From: Halomonas aestuarii
GTDB lineage: Bacteria > Pseudomonadota > Gammaproteobacteria > Pseudomonadales > Halomonadaceae
Reading direction: 5' to 3'
Assembly (NCBI RefSeq): GCF_001886615.1
Contig: NZ_CP018139.1
Span: 2,294,001-2,358,000 of the forward strand
Length of the DNA stretch: 64,000 nt
This document shows positions 8,699 to 17,088 of the stretch, piece by piece. The notes beneath the pieces were generated by a model. It saw nothing but the letters and a program-made list of their open reading frames with translations. It had not been told where the DNA came from and did no database searches. Position 1 is the stretch's first letter. Each line of letters starts with the position of its first letter. Both the position numbers and the translations under genes were made by a program.

Positions 8699-8715
8699 TT
8701 GGCATCTTGTGCCAA
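8699..8715. promoter_or_regulatory. Inverted repeat before the Lrp-type gene
   Basis: A perfect dyad TTGGCA-N5-TGCCAA sits 24 bases before the start codon of the Lrp/AsnC-type regulator. Another TGCCAA overlaps that start codon. Its size and position suit an autoregulatory operator for an Lrp-family protein, but no binding can be shown from sequence alone. Confidence 0.4.
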
Positions 8716-8739
8716 TGAAAAAGAGATAGGTGACGTTTC

Positions 8740-9237
8740 ATGCCAATGTATCGGTTGGATGCCATCGATCGGCGTATCCTGGCGGCGCTGCAGCGCGACG
8801 CCCGGCTGAGCAACGTGCAGCTGGCCGAGGAGGTGAACCTCTCGCCCTCGCCCTGCCTGCGCCGGGTTCGCCAGCTGGAGGCGGCGGGGCTGATCCGCGG
8901 CTACCACGCCGAACTGGACCGCGGGGGCGTGGGGCTCGGCCTCACCGTCTTCGTCGGCGTCAAGGTAGAGCGCCACCACGAGGCCGAGGCCAACGCCTTC
9001 CGCGAGGCGGTCGTCGCCCTGCCGGAGGTGGTCTCTAGCCATTTGGTGTCGGGGGAGTCGGATTTCCTGCTGCAGGTGGTGGTCGCGGACCTGGCGGCCT
9101 ACGAGCGCTTCCTGACCGGGACCCTGCTGCGCCTGCCGGGCGTCAGCGACATCCGCAGCAACTTCGCGATCCAGACCGTCAAGGAGCACGGCCCGCTGCC
9201 GCTGACGCGACTCGAGGACGAGGGCCGGGACGCCTAG
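8740..9237 (+). CDS. Lrp/AsnC-family transcriptional regulator
   Basis: A 165-aa protein with an N-terminal helix-turn-helix (LDAIDRRILAALQRDARLSN then LAEEVNLSPSPCLRRVRQLE) and a C-terminal RAM ligand-binding domain (VSGESDFLLQVVVADL). This is the standard Lrp/AsnC architecture. The ATG at 8740 has AGGTGA upstream; a second ATG at 8746 is possible. It is divergent from an amino acid exporter that it probably controls. Its stop codon overlaps the stop codon of the convergent hydrogenase protease gene (stops within 9234-9237), leaving no room for a terminator between them. Confidence 0.9.
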   Translation: MPMYRLDAIDRRILAALQRDARLSNVQLAEEVNLSPSPCLRRVRQLEAAGLIRGYHAELDRGGVGLGLTVFVGVKVERHHEAEANAFREAVVALPEVVSSHLVSGESDFLLQVVVADLAAYERFLTGTLLRLPGVSDIRSNFAIQTVKEHGPLPLTRLEDEGRDA

Positions 9238-9776
9238 CCGGCGTCGAGCCAGTCCATGACCGCCTCGTGGAGTCGCCGGGCCTGGGCGGCGTCGAGTCGC
9301 GGCGGTGGCACGTCGGGGGCGGCGCCCGCCGGCATCTCGATGCCGATGATCCGGATGCCCCCCCGGAAGATCCCGAGGGCCTCGACCAGCGCCAGGGTGC
9401 CCGCCAGGTCGAGGCCATGGGAGGACAGCGATGCGGCGGTCTCGGGAAGTTCCCCCGGCGCGAAGACCCTGAGGGTGCCGGGCGAGCCCTGGCCCCGCAT
9501 GGCGTCGACCAGCAGCAGGCGGTCGCTCGCTGTCACCGCATGGAGGAAGAGGTCGACGGGCTGGGCGAGGCAGTCGACGCTGACATCGTCGCGGTCGGCC
9601 AGCGCCTCACGCAGGCCGTCGGCGGCGAGCCAGCCGAGCCGGTCCCCGCCATGGGGCGAGCCGAGCCCGAAGAGGTAGGCATGGCCCGCCGGCCGGTCGT
9701 CGGCCCCGTCCTGCCTAGCCAGTTTCGCCCCGGTCACGCCCGGTTCAGTCTCGGGTGGCTTATTTTCGCACGACAT
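9234..9776 (-). CDS. Hydrogenase maturation protease
   Basis: A 180-aa endopeptidase of the HyaD/HybD/HoxW family. The early GLGSPHGGDRLGWLAAD stretch, the acidic VDAMRG and the later SSHGLDL match the metal-binding fold. These enzymes remove the C-terminal peptide of the [NiFe] large subunit after nickel insertion. Here the predicted cleavage would follow the histidine of DPCISCATH in the large subunit. The start at 9776 overlaps the large subunit gene by 17 bases, so the protease is the last gene of the hydrogenase operon. The first 30 residues are low-complexity and not part of the family core. Confidence 0.85.
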   Translation of the reverse strand: MSCENKPPETEPGVTGAKLARQDGADDRPAGHAYLFGLGSPHGGDRLGWLAADGLREALADRDDVSVDCLAQPVDLFLHAVTASDRLLLVDAMRGQGSPGTLRVFAPGELPETAASLSSHGLDLAGTLALVEALGIFRGGIRIIGIEMPAGAAPDVPPPRLDAAQARRLHEAVMDWLDAG

Positions 9777-11061
9777 GGAAGTCCAGGAAGTGGGTGGCGC
9801 AGGAAATGCAGGGGTCGTAGTTGCGGATCACCATTTCGCCATGCAGCCGCAGGGCGTCGTCGTCGCGCTCCAGGCCGAACCGCGTGAGGCTGGTCACGAG
9901 GTCCTCCTCCATCCGCGCCTGGTTCTGGCTCGTCGGCGGGACGATCTGGGCCTCCACGACCCGGGCCTCATCGTCGAGCGCGTAGCGATGCCAGAGGATG
10001 CCGCGGGGGGCCTCGGTGCACCCGAATCCGACGCCGGCCCGGGTCGGCACCTCGACACGGGGCTCGGCGGCGGGTTCGTAGTCCTCGGTGAGGCGCAGCG
10101 CCTCGGCGAGGGCCACATGGATCTCCACCGCCCGGGCCACGATGCTGTGGAACATGTTGCGACTGGGGAAGGCCACGCCGCAGTCGTCCAGAAGCTGCCT
10201 CAGGTCGGCGGGCAGCCGGTCGAGGTTGTTGTTGAGCCGGGCCAGCGGGCCGACCAGGTAGGGGTGGCCGTCGAGCTGGGCGTGCAGGGCCGTCGAATGG
10301 GGGACCTGGAACTCCCGGAAGCGCTGCTCGAAGTCGGCCGGGTCGATGTCGAGCCCCTGGTCGGAGACGATCCGGCCCGCGGTGATGGGGTAGTCCCGGG
10401 GATGGCGCAGCGAGACCGAGACGAAGTCCTGGTCGTCCTCGGGGATGGGGAGTCCGGCCGTCCAGGCGATCAGCTCCCGGGCCTCCTCGAGGCCCTTCGC
10501 CAGCTGCTCTCGCAGGCGCTGCATGGTCGCCGCGTCGGGGGCATGGAAGAAGCCGCCCGGACAGAGGCCGACCGGGTGCACCGAGCGGCCGCCGAAGGTG
10601 CGGATGATCTCGTTGCCGAGCCCCTGGAGCCGCAGGCCGCGGCGGACCTCGTCCGGATGGTCCTTGGCCATCGCCGGGGCACTGTCGTAGCCGAGGAAGT
10701 CGGGGGCGGCCAGCAGGTGGATGTGCAGGCTGTGGCTCTGCAGCCACTCGCCGCAGTACATCACCCGGCGCATCGCCTCCACCCAGGGGCTCGGCGTGAC
10801 GCCGAGGATCGACTCGATCGCCGCCACCGCACTCATCTGGTAGGCCACCGGGCAGATGCCGCAGATGCGGGCCACGCTGTCGATCACGTCCTGGGTGCTG
10901 CGCCCCTCGAGCAGCTTCTCGAACAGCCGGGGCGGCTCGAAGATGCGCAGCTTCAGCGCCTCGATCCGACCGGCCGCGATGCGGATGTCCAGGGCGCCCT
11001 CACCCTCGACCCGCGCCAGGATGGGCACATGGATCTCGCCGGTTCGCGTGGTGTGACTCAT
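9760..11061 (-). CDS. Group 3b [NiFe] hydrogenase, large (alpha) subunit
   Basis: A 433-aa catalytic subunit. The two nickel-binding pairs are visible: RICGICP (L1, about residue 60) and DPCISCATH (L2, close to the C-terminus), followed by a nine-residue tail for protease removal. In group 3b enzymes the protein forms a cytoplasmic heterotetramer that couples H2 to NADP(H), and archaeal members also reduce sulfur. Subunit composition and compact size, rather than a phylogeny, support 3b over 3d. The ATG at 11061 overlaps the small subunit stop in an ATGA. Confidence 0.9.
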   Translation of the reverse strand: MSHTTRTGEIHVPILARVEGEGALDIRIAAGRIEALKLRIFEPPRLFEKLLEGRSTQDVIDSVARICGICPVAYQMSAVAAIESILGVTPSPWVEAMRRVMYCGEWLQSHSLHIHLLAAPDFLGYDSAPAMAKDHPDEVRRGLRLQGLGNEIIRTFGGRSVHPVGLCPGGFFHAPDAATMQRLREQLAKGLEEARELIAWTAGLPIPEDDQDFVSVSLRHPRDYPITAGRIVSDQGLDIDPADFEQRFREFQVPHSTALHAQLDGHPYLVGPLARLNNNLDRLPADLRQLLDDCGVAFPSRNMFHSIVARAVEIHVALAEALRLTEDYEPAAEPRVEVPTRAGVGFGCTEAPRGILWHRYALDDEARVVEAQIVPPTSQNQARMEEDLVTSLTRFGLERDDDALRLHGEMVIRNYDPCISCATHFLDFHVVRK

Positions 11062-11879
11062 CCCTGCTCCTCCTCGCTGCCCTGACGCGTGATGACCCGT
11101 GCCTGCCAGTCCAGGCCCTCGGCGCGGAACGGCTCGGCATGGCCGTTGATGAACAGCAGGCGCCGGGCGACCTCGTCGGCCGGCATACCGGTATCGGCCA
11201 GGTGGGTGGCCAGTGCCGAGACGTTGGCCTGGACGGCGGGCCCGTAGCAGGCGTAGCAGTCCCGCTGCCAGCGTGGGCAGATCGCCCCGCAGCCGGTGCT
11301 GGTGACCGGGCCCATACAGGGCCTGCCCTGGGAGACCATGACGCATACCGCCTGCTGGCGCTTGCACTCCATGCACACCGCGCTGTGGTCGACCCGGGGC
11401 AGGTGGCCGGCCAGCATCGCCTTGGTGGCGCCGAGCACCTGTTCGCCGCTGACGGGGCAGCCCCAGAGTTCCAGGTCGACCTTGACGGTCTCGGCGATGG
11501 GGGTCGAATCGGCGAGCAGGTCGATATGCTCGGGCTGGGCATAGACCCCGGACACCCACTCGTCGGCGTCATGGAGGTTGCGCAGCGCCTGGATGCCGCC
11601 GGCGGTAGCGCAGGCGCCGATGGTGACCAGGTAGCGACTGCGTTCGCGGATGCCGCGCAGGCGCGCGGCATCCTGGGAGGTGGCCACGCTGCCCTCGACG
11701 AAGGCGATGTCGACCTCGGCCTCCTCGTCGATGGGGCCGGCCTCGGCGAAATGCAGGATGTCGACCGTCTCGGCAAGGGTCAGCAGGGGCTCGCCCAGGT
11801 TGAGGAAGGCCAGCTGGCAGCCGTCGCAGGAGCTGAACTTGTGCACGGCGATGCGCGCGCGGCGGGTCCCGGTGGTCAT
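11058..11879 (-). CDS. Group 3b [NiFe] hydrogenase, small (delta) subunit
   Basis: A 273-aa electron-transfer subunit. It begins with the proximal cluster motif SSCDGCQLAFLN, followed by GACATAGG and GCPVSG. The C-terminal half holds further cysteines (CMECKRQQAVCVM, GRPCMGP, TGCGAICP, DCYACYGP) for additional Fe-S clusters. It lacks a Tat signal, as expected for a cytoplasmic hydrogenase. It passes electrons between the NiFe site and the FAD/2Fe-2S subunit encoded just upstream, two bases away. Confidence 0.9.
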   Translation of the reverse strand: MTTGTRRARIAVHKFSSCDGCQLAFLNLGEPLLTLAETVDILHFAEAGPIDEEAEVDIAFVEGSVATSQDAARLRGIRERSRYLVTIGACATAGGIQALRNLHDADEWVSGVYAQPEHIDLLADSTPIAETVKVDLELWGCPVSGEQVLGATKAMLAGHLPRVDHSAVCMECKRQQAVCVMVSQGRPCMGPVTSTGCGAICPRWQRDCYACYGPAVQANVSALATHLADTGMPADEVARRLLFINGHAEPFRAEGLDWQARVITRQGSEEEQG

Positions 11880-11881
11880 GG

Positions 11882-12715
11882 TCAGACTCCCCTGTGTGTC
11901 AGGTAGGGCGCCAGTTCCCGGCAGGTGAAGACCGGGCCGTCACGGCACACGAACTTGGGGCCCAGCTGGCAGCGGCCGCAGGAGCCGATGGCGCAGTGCA
12001 TGTTGCGCTCCATGCTGAGCCAGATCCGCTCCTCCGGCACCTGGCGCTGGCGCATCGCCTTGATCACCGCCCGCATCATGCCCTCCGGTCCGCAGATGAA
12101 GACCGAGCAGCGCGCCGGGTCGAAGTCGATGCGGTCGAAGAACTGGGTCACCGGGCCGACATGCCAGGGCCAGAGGGTGTCGCCGGTATCCGCGGTCAGG
12201 TAGACCTCGACGTCCGGGTGCTGTCGCCAGGCGTCGTAGCGCTCGCGCCAGATCAGGTCGTTGGAATGCTTGACCCCCTGGATGATGTGCATGCGGCCGT
12301 AGCGCCCCCGCCGGTGCAGCACGTACTCGATCAGCGAGACCGACGGGGCGCAGCCGAGCCCCCCGGTGACGATCACCAGGTCGGTGCCCTCGGCCTCCTC
12401 CGTGGGCCAGCCGCGGCCGTAGGGGCCGCGCAGGCCGAGCCGGTCGCCGACCCTGAGTTCCCCGAGGTTGCGGGTGACCGAGCCGACCTTGCGGATGGTG
12501 TGATCGATCATCTCCCGCTCGTCGGGGTCGGAGACGATGGAGATCGGCACCTCGCCCATGCCCGGCAGGTAGAGCATGTTGAACTGGCCCATCGAGAAGC
12601 GATAGGCGGCCTGCACCTCGGGGTCGGTGAAGCGTAGCTGCAGGCTGAACATGTCCGGGGTCTCGTCCTTGCAGCCGACGACCTCGGCCTCGAAGGGCAC
12701 CAGCGCGCTGGTCAT
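11882..12715 (-). CDS. Group 3b hydrogenase, FAD/NAD(P) (gamma) subunit
   Basis: A 277-aa diaphorase subunit of the ferredoxin-NADP reductase/dihydroorotate-dehydrogenase K type. The order is an FAD-binding beta-barrel ([17 protein letters not shown]), a nucleotide-binding domain ([16 protein letters not shown]), then a 2Fe-2S site at the C-terminus ([17 protein letters not shown]). It would exchange electrons with NADP(H). The ATG at 12715 overlaps the stop of the beta subunit gene (ATGA), so the two are translationally coupled. Confidence 0.88.
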   Translation of the reverse strand: MTSALVPFEAEVVGCKDETPDMFSLQLRFTDPEVQAAYRFSMGQFNMLYLPGMGEVPISIVSDPDEREMIDHTIRKVGSVTRNLGELRVGDRLGLRGPYGRGWPTEEAEGTDLVIVTGGLGCAPSVSLIEYVLHRRGRYGRMHIIQGVKHSNDLIWRERYDAWRQHPDVEVYLTADTGDTLWPWHVGPVTQFFDRIDFDPARCSVFICGPEGMMRAVIKAMRQRQVPEERIWLSMERNMHCAIGSCGRCQLGPKFVCRDGPVFTCRELAPYLTHRGV

Positions 12716-13914
12716 GGCGTGTCCTCCCCATCGGTGGGTCGAGCGGGCGTCGTGGCGGGCGCCGCATTCGTCGCCAGGGCGGGTGCGTCGTCGGGCGCCT
12801 TGGAAAGCGCGGCTTCGGGCGCTATGGAAAGCGCGGCCAGTTCCTCGATCACGTCGATACCCACCGGGCACCAGGCGATGCAGCGGCCGCAGCCCACGCA
12901 GCCGCTGCGGCCGTACTGCTCCACCCAGGTGCCGAACTTGTGGGTCAGCCACTGGCGATAGCGCTGGGGCCGCTCGGCGCGGATGACGGTGCCGTGGATG
13001 TAGCTGTGGTCGGGGTCGAAGCAGCTACCCCACTGCCGGCCGTGCTCGGACGTCTTCCCGTCCAGCGAGAGCTGGTCGACGTGGGTCTGGCAGAAGCAGG
13101 TGGGGCAGACCGCGGTGCAGTTGCCGCAGGTCAGGCAGCGATCGTTCAAGCTCTGCCAGTGCGGGTGGTCGACGGCCGCCTGCAGCATGTCCGGCAGAGA
13201 GCCCTCGGGCAGCCGGCGCGTCTGCTGGTGGGTGGCCCGCTCGATCCCGGCCTCCACCTGCTCGAGCTGGTCATGGGTGGCCGAGGTCGTCTCCAGGGCG
13301 TCGAGGATGGCCTGGCCCTCCAGGGTGTGGGCCTCCATCACGAAGCCGTCGTCGAGCTCGGAGAGGGCCAGGTCGAAGCCGTGCTGGACCCGCGGGCCGT
13401 CCCCGGTGGCGGTGCAGAAGCAGGTGGTGGCGGAGCGCATGCAGTTGACGGCGACCAGGAAGAGGTTCCGGCGTCGCTCCCGGTAGTGCGGGTCGGGATG
13501 GGCGTCGTTCAGGAAGTGGCGGTCATGGATCGACAGCGCGGCGAGGTCGCAGGCGCGCACGCCGATGACCGCCGTCGGCTGGGCCTCGGGGGGCTGCTCG
13601 CGGAAGACCAGCCGGCCGTCGGGCTGCCGCTCGCTCCGCCACAGCGTCTCGCGGGGCGCGAAGGTCAGCGGCTTGATCGCCTGGGGGCCTGTGGCCCAGT
13701 CGAAGAAGCGCCCGCTGTCGGAGCGCTCGAGCCGGTAGTGGCCGGGGGCCTGGGCGTCGGTGATCCCCTCGGGGAGCTGCTCGACCCGCGAGAGGGGCTC
13801 GAAGAGGATGGCGTGATCGCGCACCCGGGGGCCGATGACCTCATAGCCTGCCTCCACCAGCCGGTCGAGGAGGGTCTGGAAGCGGTCCCTCGCCAGGAAG
13901 TGCCGTACCTTCAT
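12712..13914 (-). CDS. Group 3b hydrogenase, 4Fe-4S (beta) subunit
   Basis: A 400-aa iron-sulfur protein related to the beta subunit of sulfhydrogenases and to AsrA-type proteins. Two ferredoxin-like clusters are visible: [12 protein letters not shown] followed by TCFC, and [12 protein letters not shown]. An earlier cysteine-rich stretch ([10 protein letters not shown]) is also present. The last 45 residues are an alanine/proline-rich tail ([15 protein letters not shown]) without family counterpart that I recognise. The gene starts 59 bp after hypE and begins the structural part of the operon. Confidence 0.88.
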   Translation of the reverse strand: MKVRHFLARDRFQTLLDRLVEAGYEVIGPRVRDHAILFEPLSRVEQLPEGITDAQAPGHYRLERSDSGRFFDWATGPQAIKPLTFAPRETLWRSERQPDGRLVFREQPPEAQPTAVIGVRACDLAALSIHDRHFLNDAHPDPHYRERRRNLFLVAVNCMRSATTCFCTATGDGPRVQHGFDLALSELDDGFVMEAHTLEGQAILDALETTSATHDQLEQVEAGIERATHQQTRRLPEGSLPDMLQAAVDHPHWQSLNDRCLTCGNCTAVCPTCFCQTHVDQLSLDGKTSEHGRQWGSCFDPDHSYIHGTVIRAERPQRYRQWLTHKFGTWVEQYGRSGCVGCGRCIAWCPVGIDVIEELAALSIAPEAALSKAPDDAPALATNAAPATTPARPTDGEDTP

Positions 13915-13973
13915 GGTGCCATGTCCCGTTCAATCGTCGTCAGGATGACCGGCGCGCCGGCGCCGGCCGGGTC

Positions 13974-15002
13974 TCAGCAGATGCGGGGCAGGGGGTCGTC
14001 CTCGAGCTCCTGCAGCAGGCGCTCGCCGCCCCACTCGTTGACCAGCAGCAGCCGGTCGTGATGCGGATCGAGCGTGCCGATCCGCTGGGCCTCGCGCCCC
14101 TGGGGAAGCGACTGCCAGCGCCGCAGGGCCTCGTCGGCCTGGTCCTCGGCCACGATGGCGACCACCCGCCCCTCGCAGGCGATATAGAGTGGGTCGTAGC
14201 CCAGCATGTCGCAGGCGCTGCGGACGCTGCCGCGGATCGGCAGCCGCTCTTCCTCGAGGGTCACTCCCTGGCCCGTGGCGTGGATGACCTCGTGGAGCAC
14301 GGTCGCCAGGCCGCCGCGGGTCGGGTCGCGCATGAAACGCAGGCCGGTCAGGTCCAGCAACGCCTGGGTCAGGGGCACCACGCTTCCGCTGTCGGAGGCC
14401 AGCGAGCCGCTGAGGCCGAACTCCTCGCGGGCGAGCATCACGGCAATGCCATGGTCCCCCACCGGCCCGCTGACCAGCACCGCATCGCCGGGGCGGATGC
14501 CGTCGGCGCCCAGCACCAGGCCGCGCGGGCGCAGGCCGATCCCGGAGACCCCGAAGTAGGCGCCGCCGCAGAGGCCGCGCGGCAGCACCTTGGTATCGCC
14601 GGCCACCACCTGGACATCGCAGGCCCGGGCCGCCGCGGCCAGGCTCTTGACGATCCTCTCGAGCTGCTCGAGCGGCAGACCCTCCTCCAGGAAGGCGTTG
14701 AGGCTCAGGTAGCGCGGCATGGCGCCGGCGACGGCGAGGTCGTTGACGGTGCCGTGAACGGCGAGGCTGCCGATGTCCCCCCCGGCGAAGAACAGCGGCT
14801 GCACGGTGACCCCGTCGCTGGTGAAGACCAGCTCCTGATCGTCCTCCGGTGCATCGGGCAGCACGGCGGCATCGGCGAGGGGGGCCAGCCAGGGGTTGCC
14901 CAGGTGGCGGACGAAGACCGATTCGATCAGCTGGCGCATGAGGCGTCCGCCGTTGCCATGGGCCAGGGTGATGGTGGCCGTCTCGACTCCGGGCTGTGTC
15001 AC
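13974..15002 (-). CDS. hypE: Hydrogenase maturation protein HypE
   Basis: A 342-aa protein of the PurM/SelD-like superfamily. HypE dehydrates a C-terminal thiocarboxamide to a thiocyanate, providing the cyanide ligands of the NiFe site. The essential C-terminal motif PRIC is intact. The N-terminus has LAHGNGGRLMRQLI as in other HypE proteins. The start is GTG at 15002, overlapping the HypF stop in GTGA, so translation depends on the upstream reading frame. HypE receives the carbamoyl group from HypF, which is frameshifted in this sequence. Confidence 0.93.
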   Translation of the reverse strand: MTQPGVETATITLAHGNGGRLMRQLIESVFVRHLGNPWLAPLADAAVLPDAPEDDQELVFTSDGVTVQPLFFAGGDIGSLAVHGTVNDLAVAGAMPRYLSLNAFLEEGLPLEQLERIVKSLAAAARACDVQVVAGDTKVLPRGLCGGAYFGVSGIGLRPRGLVLGADGIRPGDAVLVSGPVGDHGIAVMLAREEFGLSGSLASDSGSVVPLTQALLDLTGLRFMRDPTRGGLATVLHEVIHATGQGVTLEEERLPIRGSVRSACDMLGYDPLYIACEGRVVAIVAEDQADEALRRWQSLPQGREAQRIGTLDPHHDRLLLVNEWGGERLLQELEDDPLPRIC

Positions 15003-17088
15003 TCACTTCTCCTCGTCATGGCGGGCCAGTCGTTGCATGCCAGGTACTCCATGACCTGGCCGACGCTGATGGCGGCGTCGTTGCAGGGCAGACGCTCGTG
15101 CAGCAGCACCGTGAAGCCGTCGCCTGTCAGGGCCGTCACGGCAGCCTCGGTCAGGCGGCGGTTCTGGAACACACCCCCGGTCAGGCCGAGGGTCGTCACC
15201 CCCGAGGTGACCCGGGCCGCCTCGGCCTGCCGGCGGAGCACCTGGACCAGGGTGGCATGGACATCCGCGGCGCGCCGGGCGGGGGCGAGGCCCGCGTCAC
15301 CCAGGTGGCGGATCAGCGGACGCCAGTCACAGCGTAGCACCCCGGCCGCGTCGCGATGGTGAGGCAGGTCAAGGCCCTGGCCAACGCCATCGGCCAGGGC
15401 CTCGAGCCGCATGGCGGCCTCGGCCTCGTGGCTGATCCGGCGAATCGGCAGCAGCAGCGCCGCGGCGGCATCGAAGAGCCGGCCCGCGGCGGAGCAGGTC
15501 GGGGCGTTGAGGCCTCGCTCCCAGATCCCTCGCAGCAGGGTCAGCTCATCGTCGGTGCCGGGAACGTCCGGCGTCGCGAGGCCGCTCTGCCAGGCCAGGG
15601 TGACGGCCAGGCGCCAGGGCTCGCGGATCGCCGCCTCGCCGCCGGGCAGGGCGAAGGGCGCGAAGGAGGCGTGGCGCTGCCAGTGGCCGGGGTGGCCGAG
15701 CAGGGCCTCGCCGCCCCACAGGGTGCCGTCCGGGCCCAGGCCGGTGCCGTCCCAGGTGAAGACCAGGGTCGGCTCCCGGAAGCGGCCGTGCTCACCGCAG
15801 AGGGCGGCGGCATGGGCATGATGGTGGGCGATGTCGTGGCAGGGCAGGCCGCTCTCCCGGGCCCAGCGGGTGCCGTGATAGCCGGGGTGGGCATCGTGGA
15901 GGACCCGCGCCGGACGCACGCCATAAAGCTTTGAGAGGGTTGCGATCTGGCGCTCGAAGGCACGCTGGGTGCCAAGGCTCGAGAGGTCGCCGATGTGCGG
16001 CGACAGCACCAGCCGTGACCCCCAGGCGAGGCAGATCGTGCCCTTCTGGTGGGCGCCCACGGCCAGCACGGGCTGAGGCAGGGGCCAGGGCAGCGCGAGC
16101 TCCAGGGGAGCGGCGCCTCGGCCGAGGCGCAGGGGACGCGCCCGGCCGGCGATGGGCCGCCGGACGCCGTCGTCGATGCCCTGCAGGATGGGACGGTCAT
16201 GGTGCAGGAAGGCGTCGGCGACCCGGCCGAGGCGCGCTTCGGCTACCTCCGGGTCGGTGATGATGGGCTCGCCTGAGAGGTTGGCCGAGGTGGCGACCAG
16301 CGGGCGCCTCAGGGCCTCCAGCAGCAGGTAGTGCAGGGGCGCGTAGGGCAGCAGGACGCCGACCTCGTCGAGCCCGGGGGCGATGCCGTCTGCGAGGCCG
16401 TCGGTGAGGCCGCCGGTGAGGAGAGCGTCGGCCCGCAGCGGCAGCAGCACGACCGGACGCTCGGCCGCGGCGAGGGCCTCGGAGGCCGCCGGGTCGAGCC
16501 GGGCATGCTCGCGCACGGCGTCCAGGCCGTCCTCGCCCTGCCAGGGAAACATCACGGCGAGCGGCTTGTGCGGCCGGTGCTTGCGCTCGCGCAGGGTCGA
16601 AACCGAGGCCGGTCGGCCGGCATCGGCCATCAGGTGATAGCCGCCGACGCCCTTCACGGCGACGATCCGCCCGGCGTCGAGGGCCGCGATGGCGGCCGCC
16701 AGCGCCTCCTCGGGATCCGTGAGCGTCCGGTCGCCCTCCACGACGCCTTCCACGAAGTTCTCTACAAACGTCAGGCGGGGCCCGCACTGCGGGCAGCCGA
16801 TCGACTGGGCATGGAAGCGCCGGTTCTGCGGGTCCTCGTATTCCCGTCGGCAGGCCGGGCAGAGCGGGAACGCCGCCAGGCTGGTGCGCGCGCGATCGTA
16901 GGGCAGCCGCTCGATCACGCTGTAGCGCGGGCCGCACTGGTCGCAGTGGGTGAAGGGGTAGCGGTAGTGGCGATCCTGCGGGTCGTGCATCTCCGCCAGG
17001 CAGGCCGGGCAGACCGGGGTGTCCAGCGGCAGGTGGACCGGGCCCGCCTGTGCGCCCTCGTCATCGCTTGGCTGGATCAGGAACGGTC
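14999..17088 (-). CDS. hypF: HypF carbamoyltransferase, C-terminal part (split by frameshift)
   Basis: This frame encodes the HypF zinc fingers (CPACLAEM..., CDQCGP, CPACRREY, CPQCGP), the YrdC-like domain (GGYHLMADAG, RERKHRPHKPLAVMF) and the Kae1-like domain (HHHAHAAALCGEHG, LTGGVFQNRRL). HypF uses carbamoyl phosphate and ATP to carbamoylate HypE. Its acylphosphatase domain lies upstream in a different frame, joined to HypD. The switch of frame falls by the run of five G at 17089-17093. The only ATG before the conserved part (16990) would remove the first CxxC pair, so independent translation of a functional protein is doubtful. It is either a one-base deletion, a sequencing error, or ribosomal -1 frameshifting. 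Confidence 0.8.

Noticed and set aside
9775..11085. 436-codon plus-strand frame opposite the hydrogenase large subunit
   Set aside because: The opposite strand encodes an unmistakable hydrogenase with both nickel-binding motifs; the frame here is a by-product of GC-rich codon use.
14999..16990. HypF translated from ATG 16990 as a complete protein
   Set aside because: That start drops the acylphosphatase domain and the first CxxC of the zinc-finger region, both of which are encoded immediately upstream, so the frameshift interpretation is preferred.
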